Of a DNA stretch of 64,000 bases, positions 25,322 through 35,626 are shown one piece after another. The notes below the pieces were generated by a model, which worked only from the letters and a program-made list of their open reading frames with translations, searched no databases and had not been told where the DNA came from. Source of the stretch: Chryseobacterium gilvum. Its GTDB lineage: Bacteria > Bacteroidota > Bacteroidia > Flavobacteriales > Weeksellaceae. A program made the position numbers and the translations under genes. The stretch is from positions 1-64,000 of the forward strand of contig NZ_JAOTEN010000002.1 in the NCBI RefSeq assembly GCF_025628965.1. Reading direction: 5' to 3'. The stretch's first letter is position 1. The number at the start of each line of letters is the position of its first letter.

Positions 25322-27970
25322 CTAATTTCTGCCGCTATCTTTTATCCAATCCGAAATTTTGTGGTTAAATGATGTATTTTCCATTAAATTTTCGATATTT
25401 AGATGCATTCTGTACCGCCAATAGTGGGGAAATACTGCGGGATTGTTAATTCTTTCATTTTCAACATTGGGGTTAGCGAGATTTTCATCTGTTGAAAGGA
25501 ATTCCTGCAACGGAAAAACAGCAAGCATAGCATCATTATACAGATGCTGCTTCATAATGATTTCAGCTAAAAAGGGATTTAAGTCCTGAGGAGCATTTCC
25601 ATATTGCGTGAGCTGATGATTATAATATTTTTGAATTAAAGTATGATCTTCTTTCCACCATTGTCTCAGTGTAGAGCTGTCATGGGAAGAAGCCGTTACT
25701 ACATTAAGATATGCCGCATTTTTAGGATTGTAAAACGGAATATTTTCTGAGGGCATCCGCTGAACTTTCAGAGCAATAATCGCCAATTCATCCATAACAC
25801 TTGGGACGCAGTCCGGAACCAGGCCTAAATCTTCACCGCAGATCAGCATTTTGGTAGAATTCAAGATCACCGGAAGCTTTTCCATTGCTTTCTGACGCCA
25901 GAGATGATCCTGTCTTTTAAAGAAATAATCATGATATAACTCGTAAATCGCTTTTTTCTCCCAATCTGATAAATGTTTGTAAGAATCTGTCTTAAACACA
26001 TTGAATCTTGGATGATATACCGTTTCATTGTTCTTTTTTTCCGGTAAAAAGAGTACGTTGGCACAAAGCGAAATGAGTTTTTCTTCTATATTGCCTAAAG
26101 GCTTTTTCTTAAAATGGTCTGCCAATTTTCTCTGGGTATCAAATTCTTCTTTGAAAGTGTACGTTCCGTCAAAATTATTATTGATAAATTCGAGTGCTTT
26201 ATCGGCATCATGTCCGAAATAATTCCAGAGGATAAGATCATTGATGAATGGCTTACAGTACCGGTCAAAGCTGAACGGAATATTTCTCGCTTTAAATTCT
26301 TCTAAAACTACAGGTACCGCCGGATAGAAATATCCTAAAATCCCCTGAGTGGCAGAAACCGGCATTCTCCAGATTCTGAAAAAACCAAGAATATGATCAA
26401 TTCTCATGGCATCAAAATACTGCTCTAATGCTTTGAATCTGTTTTTCCACCATTGATAATGGTCTGCTTTCATGGCCTCCCAATTGTAGGTAGGAAATTC
26501 CCAGTTCTGCCCCAGTTCTGTAAACTGATCCGGTGGTGCTCCTGCCTGAAAATCCATCCCGAAGAGTTCCGGCTCTGTCCAGGCTTCTACAGAATATCTG
26601 TAAATACCGATCGGCAGATCACCTTTTATCGAAACTCCCAAACCGTGCATATAATCAATGGCCTCTTTTAACTGAAGATGCAACTGATACTGAACCCATG
26701 CATGAAGCATTGAGGCATCATAATCTTTGTTTTTCCCTGAAAAGAAAGGAGAAATTTTGCCTGCAATATATTTTTTATGCGTTTTCCAGTCGTTGAAATT
26801 TGGCGTTTTATATTTATCCCTCAATACGCAGAATGCAGAATATGGGATGAGCCAGTTTTCATTATCATTGATAAACTTTTTAAAATTTCTGTTTTTATAA
26901 ATTTTATCTTTTTCTATATTGAATATGGCTTTCAGATATTTCCATTTTGAGGAAATCATTTTTTCGTAATCGATCAATTCCAATGCATTGAGTTCTGCTT
27001 TTTCAGTATTATATTCTGCCAAAAGTTCTTCAGGCAGGCTGAATTCAAGCCGTTCAAGCGAAATGTACTGTGGATGCAATGCGTAAACCGAAACTGCTGC
27101 ATAAGGATAAGAGTCTGTCCACGAATAATTTGCAGTGGTGTCATTGATCGGAAGAATCTGAATAATTCCCAAAGAGGTTTCTCTGGCCCAGTCTGCGAGC
27201 TTTTTAAGATCAGAAAATTCTCCAACACCAAAACCTTCCTCGCTTCTCAAAGAGAAAACCGGAACGGCAACTCCCGCTGCATGGTACATTTGATACGATC
27301 TGAATTTAAAATAATGATTGGCAACGATCTGTAAAACATCTTTCTGAAGGTTTGGGACTGCAGATCTGTTATCGCCCGTTTCTACATCTATTACTCTGCC
27401 ATCTTTTTTATCGTAAATAGCATATTTATAGTAAATCAACTGATTTTCAGGAATTTCAACTGACGTTTCCCATATTCCAAAATTGGTCTGGGTTAAATAA
27501 ATTACCTTATTATAATCCCAGTTTCCTAAGGATTCTGTACTTCCGAACAGTACAATTTCCCAGTCAGGGTTATAAATAGGGGCTTCTATTCTGAATAAAT
27601 GGGTATGCTTTTTTAAAACTGATAATTTTTTAGCAGAAAATGTGTTCAGCTTATTATACAGAATTTTATTATTGAGATAATTCTCCGGGAAATTTTTATT
27701 ATTCCATTCATCAAAAATGAGGAATTCTTTATAATTATGAGGGAAATTCAGGTGGTGGGACACAAATTCTTCCCGTAGAATTTTGCCTTTATCATCTACA
27801 AGCCGGTATTGGTAGGATATTGATTTTGAGAAATAATCTACTTCACACTTCCAGCCTTCATCGGTGTAAAACATATTATGAATCTTAGTGGGAACATCAT
27901 CTTCACAGATCTGCAACTGCAGATTTTCACCGGCTTTTGTGTGGTAGCCTACATTAAAATATAATTTCAT
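25322..27970 (-). CDS. malQ: 4-alpha-glucanotransferase (GH77) with N-terminal CBM20-type modules
   Basis: An 882-residue enzyme that transfers alpha-1,4-glucan segments during maltodextrin and glycogen metabolism. Residues about 1-235 contain two starch-binding-like modules (the second with SLGNWDYNKVIYL). The GH77 catalytic domain follows. Its key motifs are MRIDHILGFF (nucleophile Asp near 523), CGEDLGLVP (acid/base Glu near 711) and SSHDSSTLRQWW (Asp near 763). This long CBM20-bearing form is typical of Bacteroidetes and plant DPE2-like enzymes. No signal peptide is seen, so it acts in the cytosol. No other glycogen gene is adjacent. Confidence 0.93.
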   Translation of the reverse strand: MKLYFNVGYHTKAGENLQLQICEDDVPTKIHNMFYTDEGWKCEVDYFSKSISYQYRLVDDKGKILREEFVSHHLNFPHNYKEFLIFDEWNNKNFPENYLNNKILYNKLNTFSAKKLSVLKKHTHLFRIEAPIYNPDWEIVLFGSTESLGNWDYNKVIYLTQTNFGIWETSVEIPENQLIYYKYAIYDKKDGRVIDVETGDNRSAVPNLQKDVLQIVANHYFKFRSYQMYHAAGVAVPVFSLRSEEGFGVGEFSDLKKLADWARETSLGIIQILPINDTTANYSWTDSYPYAAVSVYALHPQYISLERLEFSLPEELLAEYNTEKAELNALELIDYEKMISSKWKYLKAIFNIEKDKIYKNRNFKKFINDNENWLIPYSAFCVLRDKYKTPNFNDWKTHKKYIAGKISPFFSGKNKDYDASMLHAWVQYQLHLQLKEAIDYMHGLGVSIKGDLPIGIYRYSVEAWTEPELFGMDFQAGAPPDQFTELGQNWEFPTYNWEAMKADHYQWWKNRFKALEQYFDAMRIDHILGFFRIWRMPVSATQGILGYFYPAVPVVLEEFKARNIPFSFDRYCKPFINDLILWNYFGHDADKALEFINNNFDGTYTFKEEFDTQRKLADHFKKKPLGNIEEKLISLCANVLFLPEKKNNETVYHPRFNVFKTDSYKHLSDWEKKAIYELYHDYFFKRQDHLWRQKAMEKLPVILNSTKMLICGEDLGLVPDCVPSVMDELAIIALKVQRMPSENIPFYNPKNAAYLNVVTASSHDSSTLRQWWKEDHTLIQKYYNHQLTQYGNAPQDLNPFLAEIIMKQHLYNDAMLAVFPLQEFLSTDENLANPNVENERINNPAVFPHYWRYRMHLNIENLMENTSFNHKISDWIKDSGRN

Positions 27971-28036
27971 CTATACATATTTTTGATAAAAATACAGTTT
28001 TAAAATTGAAAAACAAATGGTGAGAAAATGAATATT

Positions 28037-28076
28037 CATTAAAAAACCCCTCACTAAAGATCAGTGAAAGGTTTTT
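28037..28076 (-). terminator. hairpin after the T9SS cargo gene
   Basis: AACCCCTCACT pairs imperfectly with AGTGAAAGGTT across a short loop, with A- and T-runs at both ends. It lies between the minus-strand T9SS cargo gene and malQ and could separate them. Confidence 0.6.
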
Positions 28077-28098
28077 GAAGAAAATAATTCAGAATTTT

Positions 28099-29262
28099 TT
28101 ATTTTGTTACAAGAATTTTTTTAGTCAGCAGATTTTTTCCCGATTCTTCGGCAATCGTAACGATATAAGCTCCGCTTACCAGATTTTTAAGATATACCTG
28201 TTGCTGCAGATTTCCGTTTTTCACCGATAGATTCTGATTCATTACATTTTTGCCTGAAATGTCAAAAACAGTAAGCTTCAGATTTCCTTTTACAGATTTG
28301 TCGTTGATGCTGATGTTGATCAACTGCTCGTCTACTTTTGTAGGGTAAATATCCAGATTGGCAAATACATTCGCAGAAGCATTTTTATCATTGATGAAAT
28401 ATTTGCTTGCCAAATCATAAATATGCATATTCTGATCTCCCGGAAGAGGTTTTGCCTGTAAATCTTCCAAATTTAATTCATATAAAGCCGCTCCTTTTGC
28501 ACTGGCGATGATCACTTTGCCTTTAGCATTTACCGCGGCGCCGTTCACAGAATAGTTTTCAGGAAGCCCCGAAATTTTACCAATAAATTTTGCCTGCAAT
28601 TCTTTGGTTGATACTTTAAATACATTTCCTGAAGTGGAAAATACATAAAAATTATTTTGGGCGTCGGCAACCATATCACCCCCGAAACCTGTTTCTATTG
28701 AGGTAAAGGAGTTTTTACCATTCAGCGCATCGTCCTGAATAATCCCTAAGTCATCAACGGTATATTGATTGTTTTTTTTGCTGATCCTGATAAATTGCGT
28801 TCCTGAATTGTTAATCGCATAGATGTTTCCGTCATATCCGGAAGCCATTCTCGTCATATGAGAATTGATATCGCACGACGTAACTCTTGTAACATTGTTT
28901 TCTACCAGAGTAATGTCGTGTGTCTTTTGATTCAGAACATAAATATTGGATGAAAACATGGGCATGTAGACAAGATTATTGTTTGATGAATCGTATGCGA
29001 GTGTTGCCAGATTTGTTGCCTGAGAATTGTTGTACGCAGCTTTGTCTTCGGATACTGATGAATTTCTCGTCTGGGAAAATACCTTTGCCTGAGAATCAAC
29101 CGTGAAAATCTTTTCTCCGGAAGTGCCGTCAGAATTCATAGCTCTAAAATCGCTGAACTCGATTCTTGGAGAATCTTTTCCGGCAAGGGCAAAAAAATCC
29201 TGCTGCGCACTGATGGTATTTCCAACCAATAATAAAATAATAGGGAATAAATGTTTTTTCAT
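28099..29262 (-). CDS. T9SS type A sorted protein
   Basis: A 387-residue exported protein. The signal peptide MKKHLFPIILLLVGNTISAQ is followed by a beta-propeller-like region with repeated short blade motifs (about 40-290). The C-terminal ~80 residues are a type IX secretion sorting domain, with NLDIYPTKVDEQLINISI, then VFDISGKNVM, and a final Lys-rich IVTIAEESGKNLLTKKILVTK-type end. It is predicted to be secreted or attached to the cell surface by the T9SS. The substrate or binding target is unknown. Confidence 0.85.
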   Translation of the reverse strand: MKKHLFPIILLLVGNTISAQQDFFALAGKDSPRIEFSDFRAMNSDGTSGEKIFTVDSQAKVFSQTRNSSVSEDKAAYNNSQATNLATLAYDSSNNNLVYMPMFSSNIYVLNQKTHDITLVENNVTRVTSCDINSHMTRMASGYDGNIYAINNSGTQFIRISKKNNQYTVDDLGIIQDDALNGKNSFTSIETGFGGDMVADAQNNFYVFSTSGNVFKVSTKELQAKFIGKISGLPENYSVNGAAVNAKGKVIIASAKGAALYELNLEDLQAKPLPGDQNMHIYDLASKYFINDKNASANVFANLDIYPTKVDEQLINISINDKSVKGNLKLTVFDISGKNVMNQNLSVKNGNLQQQVYLKNLVSGAYIVTIAEESGKNLLTKKILVTK

Positions 29263-29441
29263 AGTATTAAATTTAGATTTGTAATTGTTTTACTATGACT
29301 AAGTTAAACAATTTTTGAATTGATTACTGAAAAATTTTTAAGGTTTTTAAGAATTTTAGATGTGCGGAATTTTGTCATTCTGAAGAAGGAAAATTTCTTT
29401 CAGAATAGATTCATTACACATTTCTTGATGGGAATGATGCA

Positions 29442-29471
29442 TAAAAAACTCCTGCAAAAAATGCAGGAGTC
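29442..29471 (-). terminator. terminator of cysS
   Basis: ACTCCTGCA (29448-29456) pairs with TGCAGGAGT (29462-29470). On the minus strand the stem is followed by a T-run. It lies 26 bases beyond the cysS stop. Confidence 0.85.
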
Positions 29472-29496
29472 TATATAAAATTATTTTGAATTTTTT

Positions 29497-30975
29497 TTAA
29501 TTCAGCACGTAGGTCGTACCGTCGCGCCCGTCTTTCAATTCTATTCCTTCGGCTAAAAGCTTGTCTCTGATCTGGTCTGAAAGGTCAAAGTTTTTCGATT
29601 TTCTTGCCTGATTTCTTAATTCAATTAAAACCTGTAGCGTTTGGTCTAATTTCTCATTATTGTTTTCTTCAACAGGCTTCAATCCTAAAACATCAAAAAC
29701 CAAAGCATTCAAGATATTTTTTAAATCTTCCAGATCTTCATTGGAAATATTTTCTTTGTGATCATTTAAGGCAAAGATAAATTTTACGGCTTCGAAAAGA
29801 TGTGCAATAAGAACTGGCGAATTAAAATCGTCTGTTAATGCGTCGTATGCTTTATTTTTCCATTCTGTAAGATTGAAAGCAGAGTCTTTATTTTGTATTA
29901 CGTTTTCTTCAGGTTTATAATTATTGATTACTTTTAAAGCTTCCATAAGCCTGATAAAACCTTTTTCACTGGCCATCATCGCATCATTAGAAATGTCTAA
30001 TACGCTTCTGTAATGCGCCTGTAAAAAGCAAAAACGCACAATAGAGGGATGAAATGCCTTTTCGAAAAAATCATTTTCTCCCGAAACAAGCTGCATCGGC
30101 AAAATATAATTACCTGTAGATTTACTCATACGTTGGGAATTCATCGTGAGCATATTTGCATGCATCCAGTAATTGACAGGCGCCACATCATTGCAGGCTT
30201 TTCCTTGGGCAATTTCACATTCATGATGCGGGAATTTCAGATCCATTCCGCCACCATGAATATCAAACTTTTCACCTAAATATTTGGTGCTCATTGCGGT
30301 ACATTCCAGATGCCATCCGGGAAATCCTTCTCCCCACGGGGAATTCCATCTCATGATATGTGCCGGTGACGCTTTTTTCCAGAGGGCAAAATCAGGGGCA
30401 TTTTTCTTTTCTCCCTGTCCGTCCAGATCTCGGGTATTGGCAAAAAGCTCGTCAATATTTCTTTTTGAAAGCTCACCATACTGTAAACCTCTTCTATTAT
30501 ATTCCAGAACGTCGAAATACACAGATCCGTTGCTTTCATATGCGAAACCTTTCTCTACCAACTTCTGGGTGAGCTCGATCTGCTCCACAATATGTCCGGT
30601 TGCAGTAGGCTCGATATTGGGAGGTAAAAAATTAAACATATCCAGAACTTTATGAAAATCTACCGTGTATTTCTGTACAATTTCCATGGGTTCCAGTTTC
30701 TCGAGGCGGGTCTGCTTTACAAATCTGTCGTTATTAACATCTCCATCGTCGGTAAGGTGACCTGCATCGGTAATATTTCTTACATACCGCACTTTGTACC
30801 CCAAATGCATCAGGCTCCTGTAAATAAAATCAAAAGAAAGAAATGTACGGACATTTCCTAGGTGAACATTGCTGTAAACGGTGGGTCCGCAAACGTACAT
30901 CCCTACATTTCCTTCTAAGATTGGTTTAAATATTTCTTTTTCCGCGGTAAGCGAGTTGTATATTTTTAATTGCAT
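29497..30975 (-). CDS. cysS: cysteinyl-tRNA synthetase
   Basis: A 492-residue class I synthetase that charges tRNA-Cys in the cytosol. The HIGH-type motif appears as [17 protein letters not shown] (about 29-45) and the KMSKS loop as QRMSKSTGN (about 274-282). Zinc-site residues are present near Cys29, Cys227 and the [13 protein letters not shown] segment. The C-terminal DALR-like helical domain is present. The gene is single, with its own terminator. Confidence 0.96.
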   Translation of the reverse strand: MQLKIYNSLTAEKEIFKPILEGNVGMYVCGPTVYSNVHLGNVRTFLSFDFIYRSLMHLGYKVRYVRNITDAGHLTDDGDVNNDRFVKQTRLEKLEPMEIVQKYTVDFHKVLDMFNFLPPNIEPTATGHIVEQIELTQKLVEKGFAYESNGSVYFDVLEYNRRGLQYGELSKRNIDELFANTRDLDGQGEKKNAPDFALWKKASPAHIMRWNSPWGEGFPGWHLECTAMSTKYLGEKFDIHGGGMDLKFPHHECEIAQGKACNDVAPVNYWMHANMLTMNSQRMSKSTGNYILPMQLVSGENDFFEKAFHPSIVRFCFLQAHYRSVLDISNDAMMASEKGFIRLMEALKVINNYKPEENVIQNKDSAFNLTEWKNKAYDALTDDFNSPVLIAHLFEAVKFIFALNDHKENISNEDLEDLKNILNALVFDVLGLKPVEENNNEKLDQTLQVLIELRNQARKSKNFDLSDQIRDKLLAEGIELKDGRDGTTYVLN

Positions 30976-31515
30976 TTTTATTTCGTTTAAAAATCTAATT
31001 CAGTATCATTCTGCAATTTTAAAATCGAAAGATGTACAATATAATTGATCATAACGATAAGCGATATCTACTGTAGCATTTTAAATTTGAGTAAATATAC
31101 AAATTACTCTATGATACACAAAAAACAGACTCTAAAATGAGGGTTATAACGTATTATCTACGCTCATTTTCAACAATAGCAAATAAATTTATATTGATAA
31201 ATAATCTAATTATGATGCCGATAAAATATTCATATTGTTTTTTCAATATCATTAATTCAATAAATTTTAATTATAAATCATAATTGTAAAAAATTATATA
31301 AATGATTACATTTTGTTAATAAATACAATATAAAAAATCATATCAATTAAAAACAAATCATCGAATACAGAAACTATTATTTTTATCTAAATATATATAT
31401 ACAAGCTATTTAGTGTAAATTTATTTTACTATTTATGTATATAATTAAATATTTTATTATAAATTTGTAATTGATAGCACAATATTGATATATTAATTCC
31501 CTAAAATACAATCAG
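30976..31515. other. 540-bp AT-rich intergenic region
   Basis: No ORF of convincing quality, RNA gene or hairpin terminator was recognised. The composition is strongly AT-rich with short AT repeats (ATATATATATA near 31393). It separates the divergent cysS and surface-protein genes and holds a -7 element at 31460-31467. It may carry extended regulatory DNA. Confidence 0.55.
31460..31467 (+). promoter_or_regulatory. candidate -7 promoter element for the first surface-protein gene
   Basis: TAAATTTG matches TAnnTTTG, 48 bases upstream of the ATG. Confidence 0.4.
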
Positions 31516-33114
31516 ATGAAAAGAAATTTATTTTTACTGGCACTATGTGCTTCGTATACTATTTACGCACAAACAGGCAACGTAGGTATCAATACCTTTA
31601 CTCCCGGAAGCACCCTTACCTTGAACGGATCTTTTGCCGCAACTTATAAAAAAGTAACGGCTAATTATACCATGACTTCTACAGACTATTATCTTACGGT
31701 GGAAAATGCAGCCAACACCACTATTACTTTACCTGTGGTAGCAACCGCTAATCCAACTATTCAAGGTAGGGATTATCACATTAAAAATACAGGCTCAGGT
31801 ACGGTTACCATTGTTGCAAACGGCACGGAACGCTTTGACAATCAGAGCGGAAGCAGTATCACCAGTATTACATTGGCAAGCGGAGAATATGTGCACCTCA
31901 TCTCCACCGGTATTGCTGCAATCAGCACTACTACTGCACAATGGGAGGTAGCGGTGGTAGGAAGCGGCCAAAATGTAGAACCATGGAATAACGTAGCAAC
32001 AGGAACTGCAGCAACTAATAATACGCAGAATATCTATCAGATGGGCAATGTATATGTAGGGACAGCAACAGTACCCGTTGGTCTCAGCGGCAATACGAAG
32101 TTTAATCTCACCACCACTGCTAATCCTGCTTCTTTTGACCGATATACTACAGGTGCAGGAAACTTCAGTACACTTTTTCTTCGAAAAAGCAATAATACAA
32201 CACTAGGAACCAACACTTTTGTTCCGGACGGTGAAGGAACCGGCAGAATTGTATTTCAGGGTGCTAACGGAACTGATTTTGGAAATCTTAGCGGCGGATC
32301 TGAAGTACGGGGTATAGCAGCAGGAAATCAAAGCGCGACCAATAGTGGAAGTAAGCTGACATTCCATACAACTGCACTTAATAATCTCACAAGTAATGAA
32401 AGAATGCGTATTGATGAAAATGGCTTTGCCGGAATCAATACCACCAGTCCTAATAACAATCTTGTTGTACGTGCATCTGCTGCTAGCAACGGTATAGCTA
32501 TAGATTACAATGCTAACAACATAAACTCCCAGATCTTAAATTTCCGCAGAGGTCGTGGTACCGAGGCTGTACCCACAGGTTCTGGATTTGGTGATGCTTT
32601 GGGTGCTGTCAACTTCTCTCCTTACGATGGAACCACCTATACTCCATCGGCAAGTTTCAGAGCACAGGCATCTGAAAACCAAGGCACTGGAGAATTAGGC
32701 ACCGAATTACAATGGTGGACTACACCAGTAAATTCTGCTACAATGATAAAAAGAGCGACACTTACCGAAGCTGGAAATTTAGGCATAGGCACAGCTACTC
32801 CAACTGCCACTGTTGATGTTGTTGGCTCATTTTCGGCTAATATTCGGACCCTTACTACAGGCACCGTTGCAGACAATGATTATACTGTTCTGGTAGGAGG
32901 TAATATAAGCTTACCTGCACCTAGTGCAACCAATACCCGACGTATTTATTATCTGGTTAATAATTCTGCTACATCGCGCACGATTACCGGAACATTTAAA
33001 GATGCAGGTAATGGTGCAGCTGCAGGTTCATTTATACTTACAAACACAGCAGAGGGCAAAGCCATCACTGTACAAAGCGACGGTACCGCATGGTGGATTA
33101 TTTCAAGGAATTAA
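31516..33114 (+). CDS. secreted beta-rich surface protein (paralogue of the S74 protein downstream)
   Basis: A 532-residue protein with a signal peptide (MKRNLFLLALCASYTIYAQ). Residues 20 to about 175 are highly similar to the start of the next gene's product, including GNVGINT, TPGSTLTLNGSFAATYKKVT and NVEPWNN. The remainder is a Thr/Ser/Asn-rich repetitive beta region. No S74 chaperone domain and no recognisable T9SS tail is present; it ends GTAWWIISRN. It resembles phage-tail-like or adhesin-like fibre proteins. Both the export route and function are unclear. Confidence 0.75.
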   Translation: MKRNLFLLALCASYTIYAQTGNVGINTFTPGSTLTLNGSFAATYKKVTANYTMTSTDYYLTVENAANTTITLPVVATANPTIQGRDYHIKNTGSGTVTIVANGTERFDNQSGSSITSITLASGEYVHLISTGIAAISTTTAQWEVAVVGSGQNVEPWNNVATGTAATNNTQNIYQMGNVYVGTATVPVGLSGNTKFNLTTTANPASFDRYTTGAGNFSTLFLRKSNNTTLGTNTFVPDGEGTGRIVFQGANGTDFGNLSGGSEVRGIAAGNQSATNSGSKLTFHTTALNNLTSNERMRIDENGFAGINTTSPNNNLVVRASAASNGIAIDYNANNINSQILNFRRGRGTEAVPTGSGFGDALGAVNFSPYDGTTYTPSASFRAQASENQGTGELGTELQWWTTPVNSATMIKRATLTEAGNLGIGTATPTATVDVVGSFSANIRTLTTGTVADNDYTVLVGGNISLPAPSATNTRRIYYLVNNSATSRTITGTFKDAGNGAAAGSFILTNTAEGKAITVQSDGTAWWIISRN

Positions 33115-33304
33115 TTGAGTATTCCGAAGAATGTAATAAAGAAATATTTCTTCTGATAGGGCGTTTTTCACTCAACCATATCAAAGTAGATCAATAGACA
33201 AGTGCTTTTTTAGAATGTTTAACAATATTAAGAATTGATCTATTTACACTGAGCTTTCTTGCTAACAAAACAATATAGATTTATAACTCTTAAATATATT
33301 TGAC

Positions 33305-35503
33305 ATGAAAAAAAAATTATTACTCATAGCAATGTGTACTTCACTTTACACATATGCGCAAACCGGCAATGTAGGTATCAATACCTCTACTCCGGGAAGC
33401 ACACTTACCTTAAACGGATCTTTTGCAGCAACTTACAAAAAAGTAACGGCTAACTATACCATGACTGCTACCGATTATTATCTCGCGGTAGAAAATGCAA
33501 CCGCTGCGACCATTACTTTACCAGTAGTGGCTACGGCGAGCCCATCCATACAAGGAAGAGATTATAACATTAAAAATACAGGTGCAGGCACGGTAACCAT
33601 CCAGGCAAGCGGAACAGAACGGTTCGACAACCAAAGCGGAAACAGTGTAACAAGCATTACGCTTGCTACAGGCGAGTATGCCCGCATCGTAGCAACAGGA
33701 AATACCATTATAAGTACAACCACAGCACAGTGGGAAGTGGCGGTAGTGGGGAATGGCCAAAACGTTGAACCTTGGAATAACCAGGCTACGCTTGCTCCCG
33801 CTACAGCTAATACGCAGAACATTTACCAGATTGGTCGAGTAGCTATTGGTGCGAATACCTCCAATGGCGCCCTTTCGAACAACCCCACATTGCGGGTGGT
33901 TGCACCGCCCACCACTGACGGCATACGCTTAGAATCTACGCTGACGCCGGGCAGCTATATGCAGCAATCCATTGTGGGCGATAGCAATTTCCTTACTTTT
34001 GGGGTGAGAGACCAAACCAGTCAGGCAGCCCAAACTTTTATTGGCTCTAATTCTAACACCGATTTTGCACTGCGCACCAATTCTCTGGACCGGGTCACTG
34101 TAAAAGCTGGTACAGGCTGGGTTGGGATAAGCACCGACACACCTAACACCCGTCTCACTATAGAGAGTGATAACTTAGGTGGTGGCGGTACCGATGATAT
34201 TGGTATTCGTTCATTTGGAACGGGCACATCTCCTGGCTTAATTATGTACTCCGGTGGAAACAATGCAACTGCTCCTGCAAATCTTCTTACAAACTCACTT
34301 GTTGGTAGTTGGCAAATGAGGGGTCATATCAACGGCGTACAAGCCCTCACTTCACAAATTCAAAGCATTTATACAGGTAATGGTATTACCAACCTAAGTA
34401 CCATGAGCTTCCTTACCAGTGGTGGCGGCATACCAGATATGTTCATTGATGACAATGGCTATATAGGCGTGGGTACTACAACCCCGCAAAGCCATCTTAC
34501 TGTAGTTGGCGCAGCAGGCAATGACGATGACATTCGTATTCAGTCCTATAACGCAGCCTCACCTTTTTTGGTAATGGAAAACAATGGCGGTTCTGTAGCT
34601 ACACCATCCAATGTTGGAAACGGTGATAATTTGGGCGGAATATTATGGCAGGCACGCATCAACGGCACCGTAGCAAGTACTGCACGCATCCAAAGCACCT
34701 ATCAAGGTACCGGAACTAATAACCTCAGCGATATGTTGTTTCAAACATCCGGCGCCAACCGTATATATATAAATGAGCAAGGCGCTGTGGGCATCAATAC
34801 TGTTGACCCAAGTTCAAAGCTTTCGGTAGTGGGCGATATTACCACCTATGCTTCGGCTGCTGCTATTGCACCTATCAATTCAGGTTCTACCACTGCCACT
34901 ATAAGCCATAGCTGGCTGCAAAGTGATGGCCGCATCAGCAGCTATATGACCGGTGCCGGATGTAACCTCAATCTGCAAAGAGATGCTGCACCCGTAAATA
35001 CGCCTTATGCTCGTTTTTATGACGGCACCAGCATTGTAGGTTCTGTTATTCGCTCAGCTACCGGGGTTACGTATGCTACTACTTCCGACATACGGTTGAA
35101 AACAGACATCCGCCCTACAGTCCTTGGCCTTAGCGATTTGATGAAGATACAGGTAAGCGATTATACATTTAAAAAGACCGGTTACAAAGACCAAGCAGGC
35201 TTTATTGCGCAGCAGCTGTATAAAGTATTTCCTATTGCGGTAAATCCCGGTGGCGACGATGAAAATTCAGCACCATGGATGGTGGATTATGGCCGCATCA
35301 CGCCGCTGTTGGTAAAAGCCATTCAAGAGCAGCAGGCTGAGATTGAAACGCTAAAAGCGGAAAATGCAAAGCTCGCAGCCACTGCTGCTGATGTAAAGGC
35401 CAATGCTGATGCTTACGCACAATTGGCAGCACAGGTAAAAGAAATGCAGCAAATGCTGAGCGGATCTAAAAAAGCAGTGGGCGACAAACTTGGCAAAAAC
35501 TAA
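33305..35503 (+). CDS. tail-fibre-like surface protein with C-terminal S74 intramolecular chaperone domain
   Basis: A 732-residue protein with a signal peptide (MKKKLLLIAMCTSLYTYAQ). The N-terminal ~170 residues are shared with the upstream gene's product. A long beta-rich fibre-like stretch with repeated VGINT/VGVGTTTP-type segments follows. The C-terminal ~120 residues form a peptidase S74 endosialidase-type chaperone: SDIRLKTDI near 610-618 is the catalytic Ser/Lys signature, then a coiled coil (EIETLKAENAKL). Such domains trimerise beta-helical fibres and then cleave themselves off. The second half is visibly richer in GC. The gene is presumably surface-exposed, not a prophage component. 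Confidence 0.82.
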   Translation: MKKKLLLIAMCTSLYTYAQTGNVGINTSTPGSTLTLNGSFAATYKKVTANYTMTATDYYLAVENATAATITLPVVATASPSIQGRDYNIKNTGAGTVTIQASGTERFDNQSGNSVTSITLATGEYARIVATGNTIISTTTAQWEVAVVGNGQNVEPWNNQATLAPATANTQNIYQIGRVAIGANTSNGALSNNPTLRVVAPPTTDGIRLESTLTPGSYMQQSIVGDSNFLTFGVRDQTSQAAQTFIGSNSNTDFALRTNSLDRVTVKAGTGWVGISTDTPNTRLTIESDNLGGGGTDDIGIRSFGTGTSPGLIMYSGGNNATAPANLLTNSLVGSWQMRGHINGVQALTSQIQSIYTGNGITNLSTMSFLTSGGGIPDMFIDDNGYIGVGTTTPQSHLTVVGAAGNDDDIRIQSYNAASPFLVMENNGGSVATPSNVGNGDNLGGILWQARINGTVASTARIQSTYQGTGTNNLSDMLFQTSGANRIYINEQGAVGINTVDPSSKLSVVGDITTYASAAAIAPINSGSTTATISHSWLQSDGRISSYMTGAGCNLNLQRDAAPVNTPYARFYDGTSIVGSVIRSATGVTYATTSDIRLKTDIRPTVLGLSDLMKIQVSDYTFKKTGYKDQAGFIAQQLYKVFPIAVNPGGDDENSAPWMVDYGRITPLLVKAIQEQQAEIETLKAENAKLAATAADVKANADAYAQLAAQVKEMQQMLSGSKKAVGDKLGKN

Positions 35504-35626
35504 TCATCTAAAAATAAAAACATTGTACAACAAAAAACAATATTATTCTGATACTTCATAATAAAAATTGTTAATGAAGACATACGATACTGCAAATAAA
35601 ATGAACAGACATTCTAAAAACTGAAT

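Noticed and set aside
31000..31515. tRNA or small RNA in the AT-rich gap
   Set aside because: No cloverleaf arms, no GC-rich stems and no terminator were seen.
33295..33302. TATATTTG as promoter of the second surface-protein gene
   Set aside because: It ends only two bases before the ATG, which leaves no room for a transcript start unless leaderless.
31516..35503. Prophage origin for the S74 fibre region
   Set aside because: No capsid, terminase, portal or lysis genes lie nearby, and both proteins have signal peptides, which phage fibres lack.
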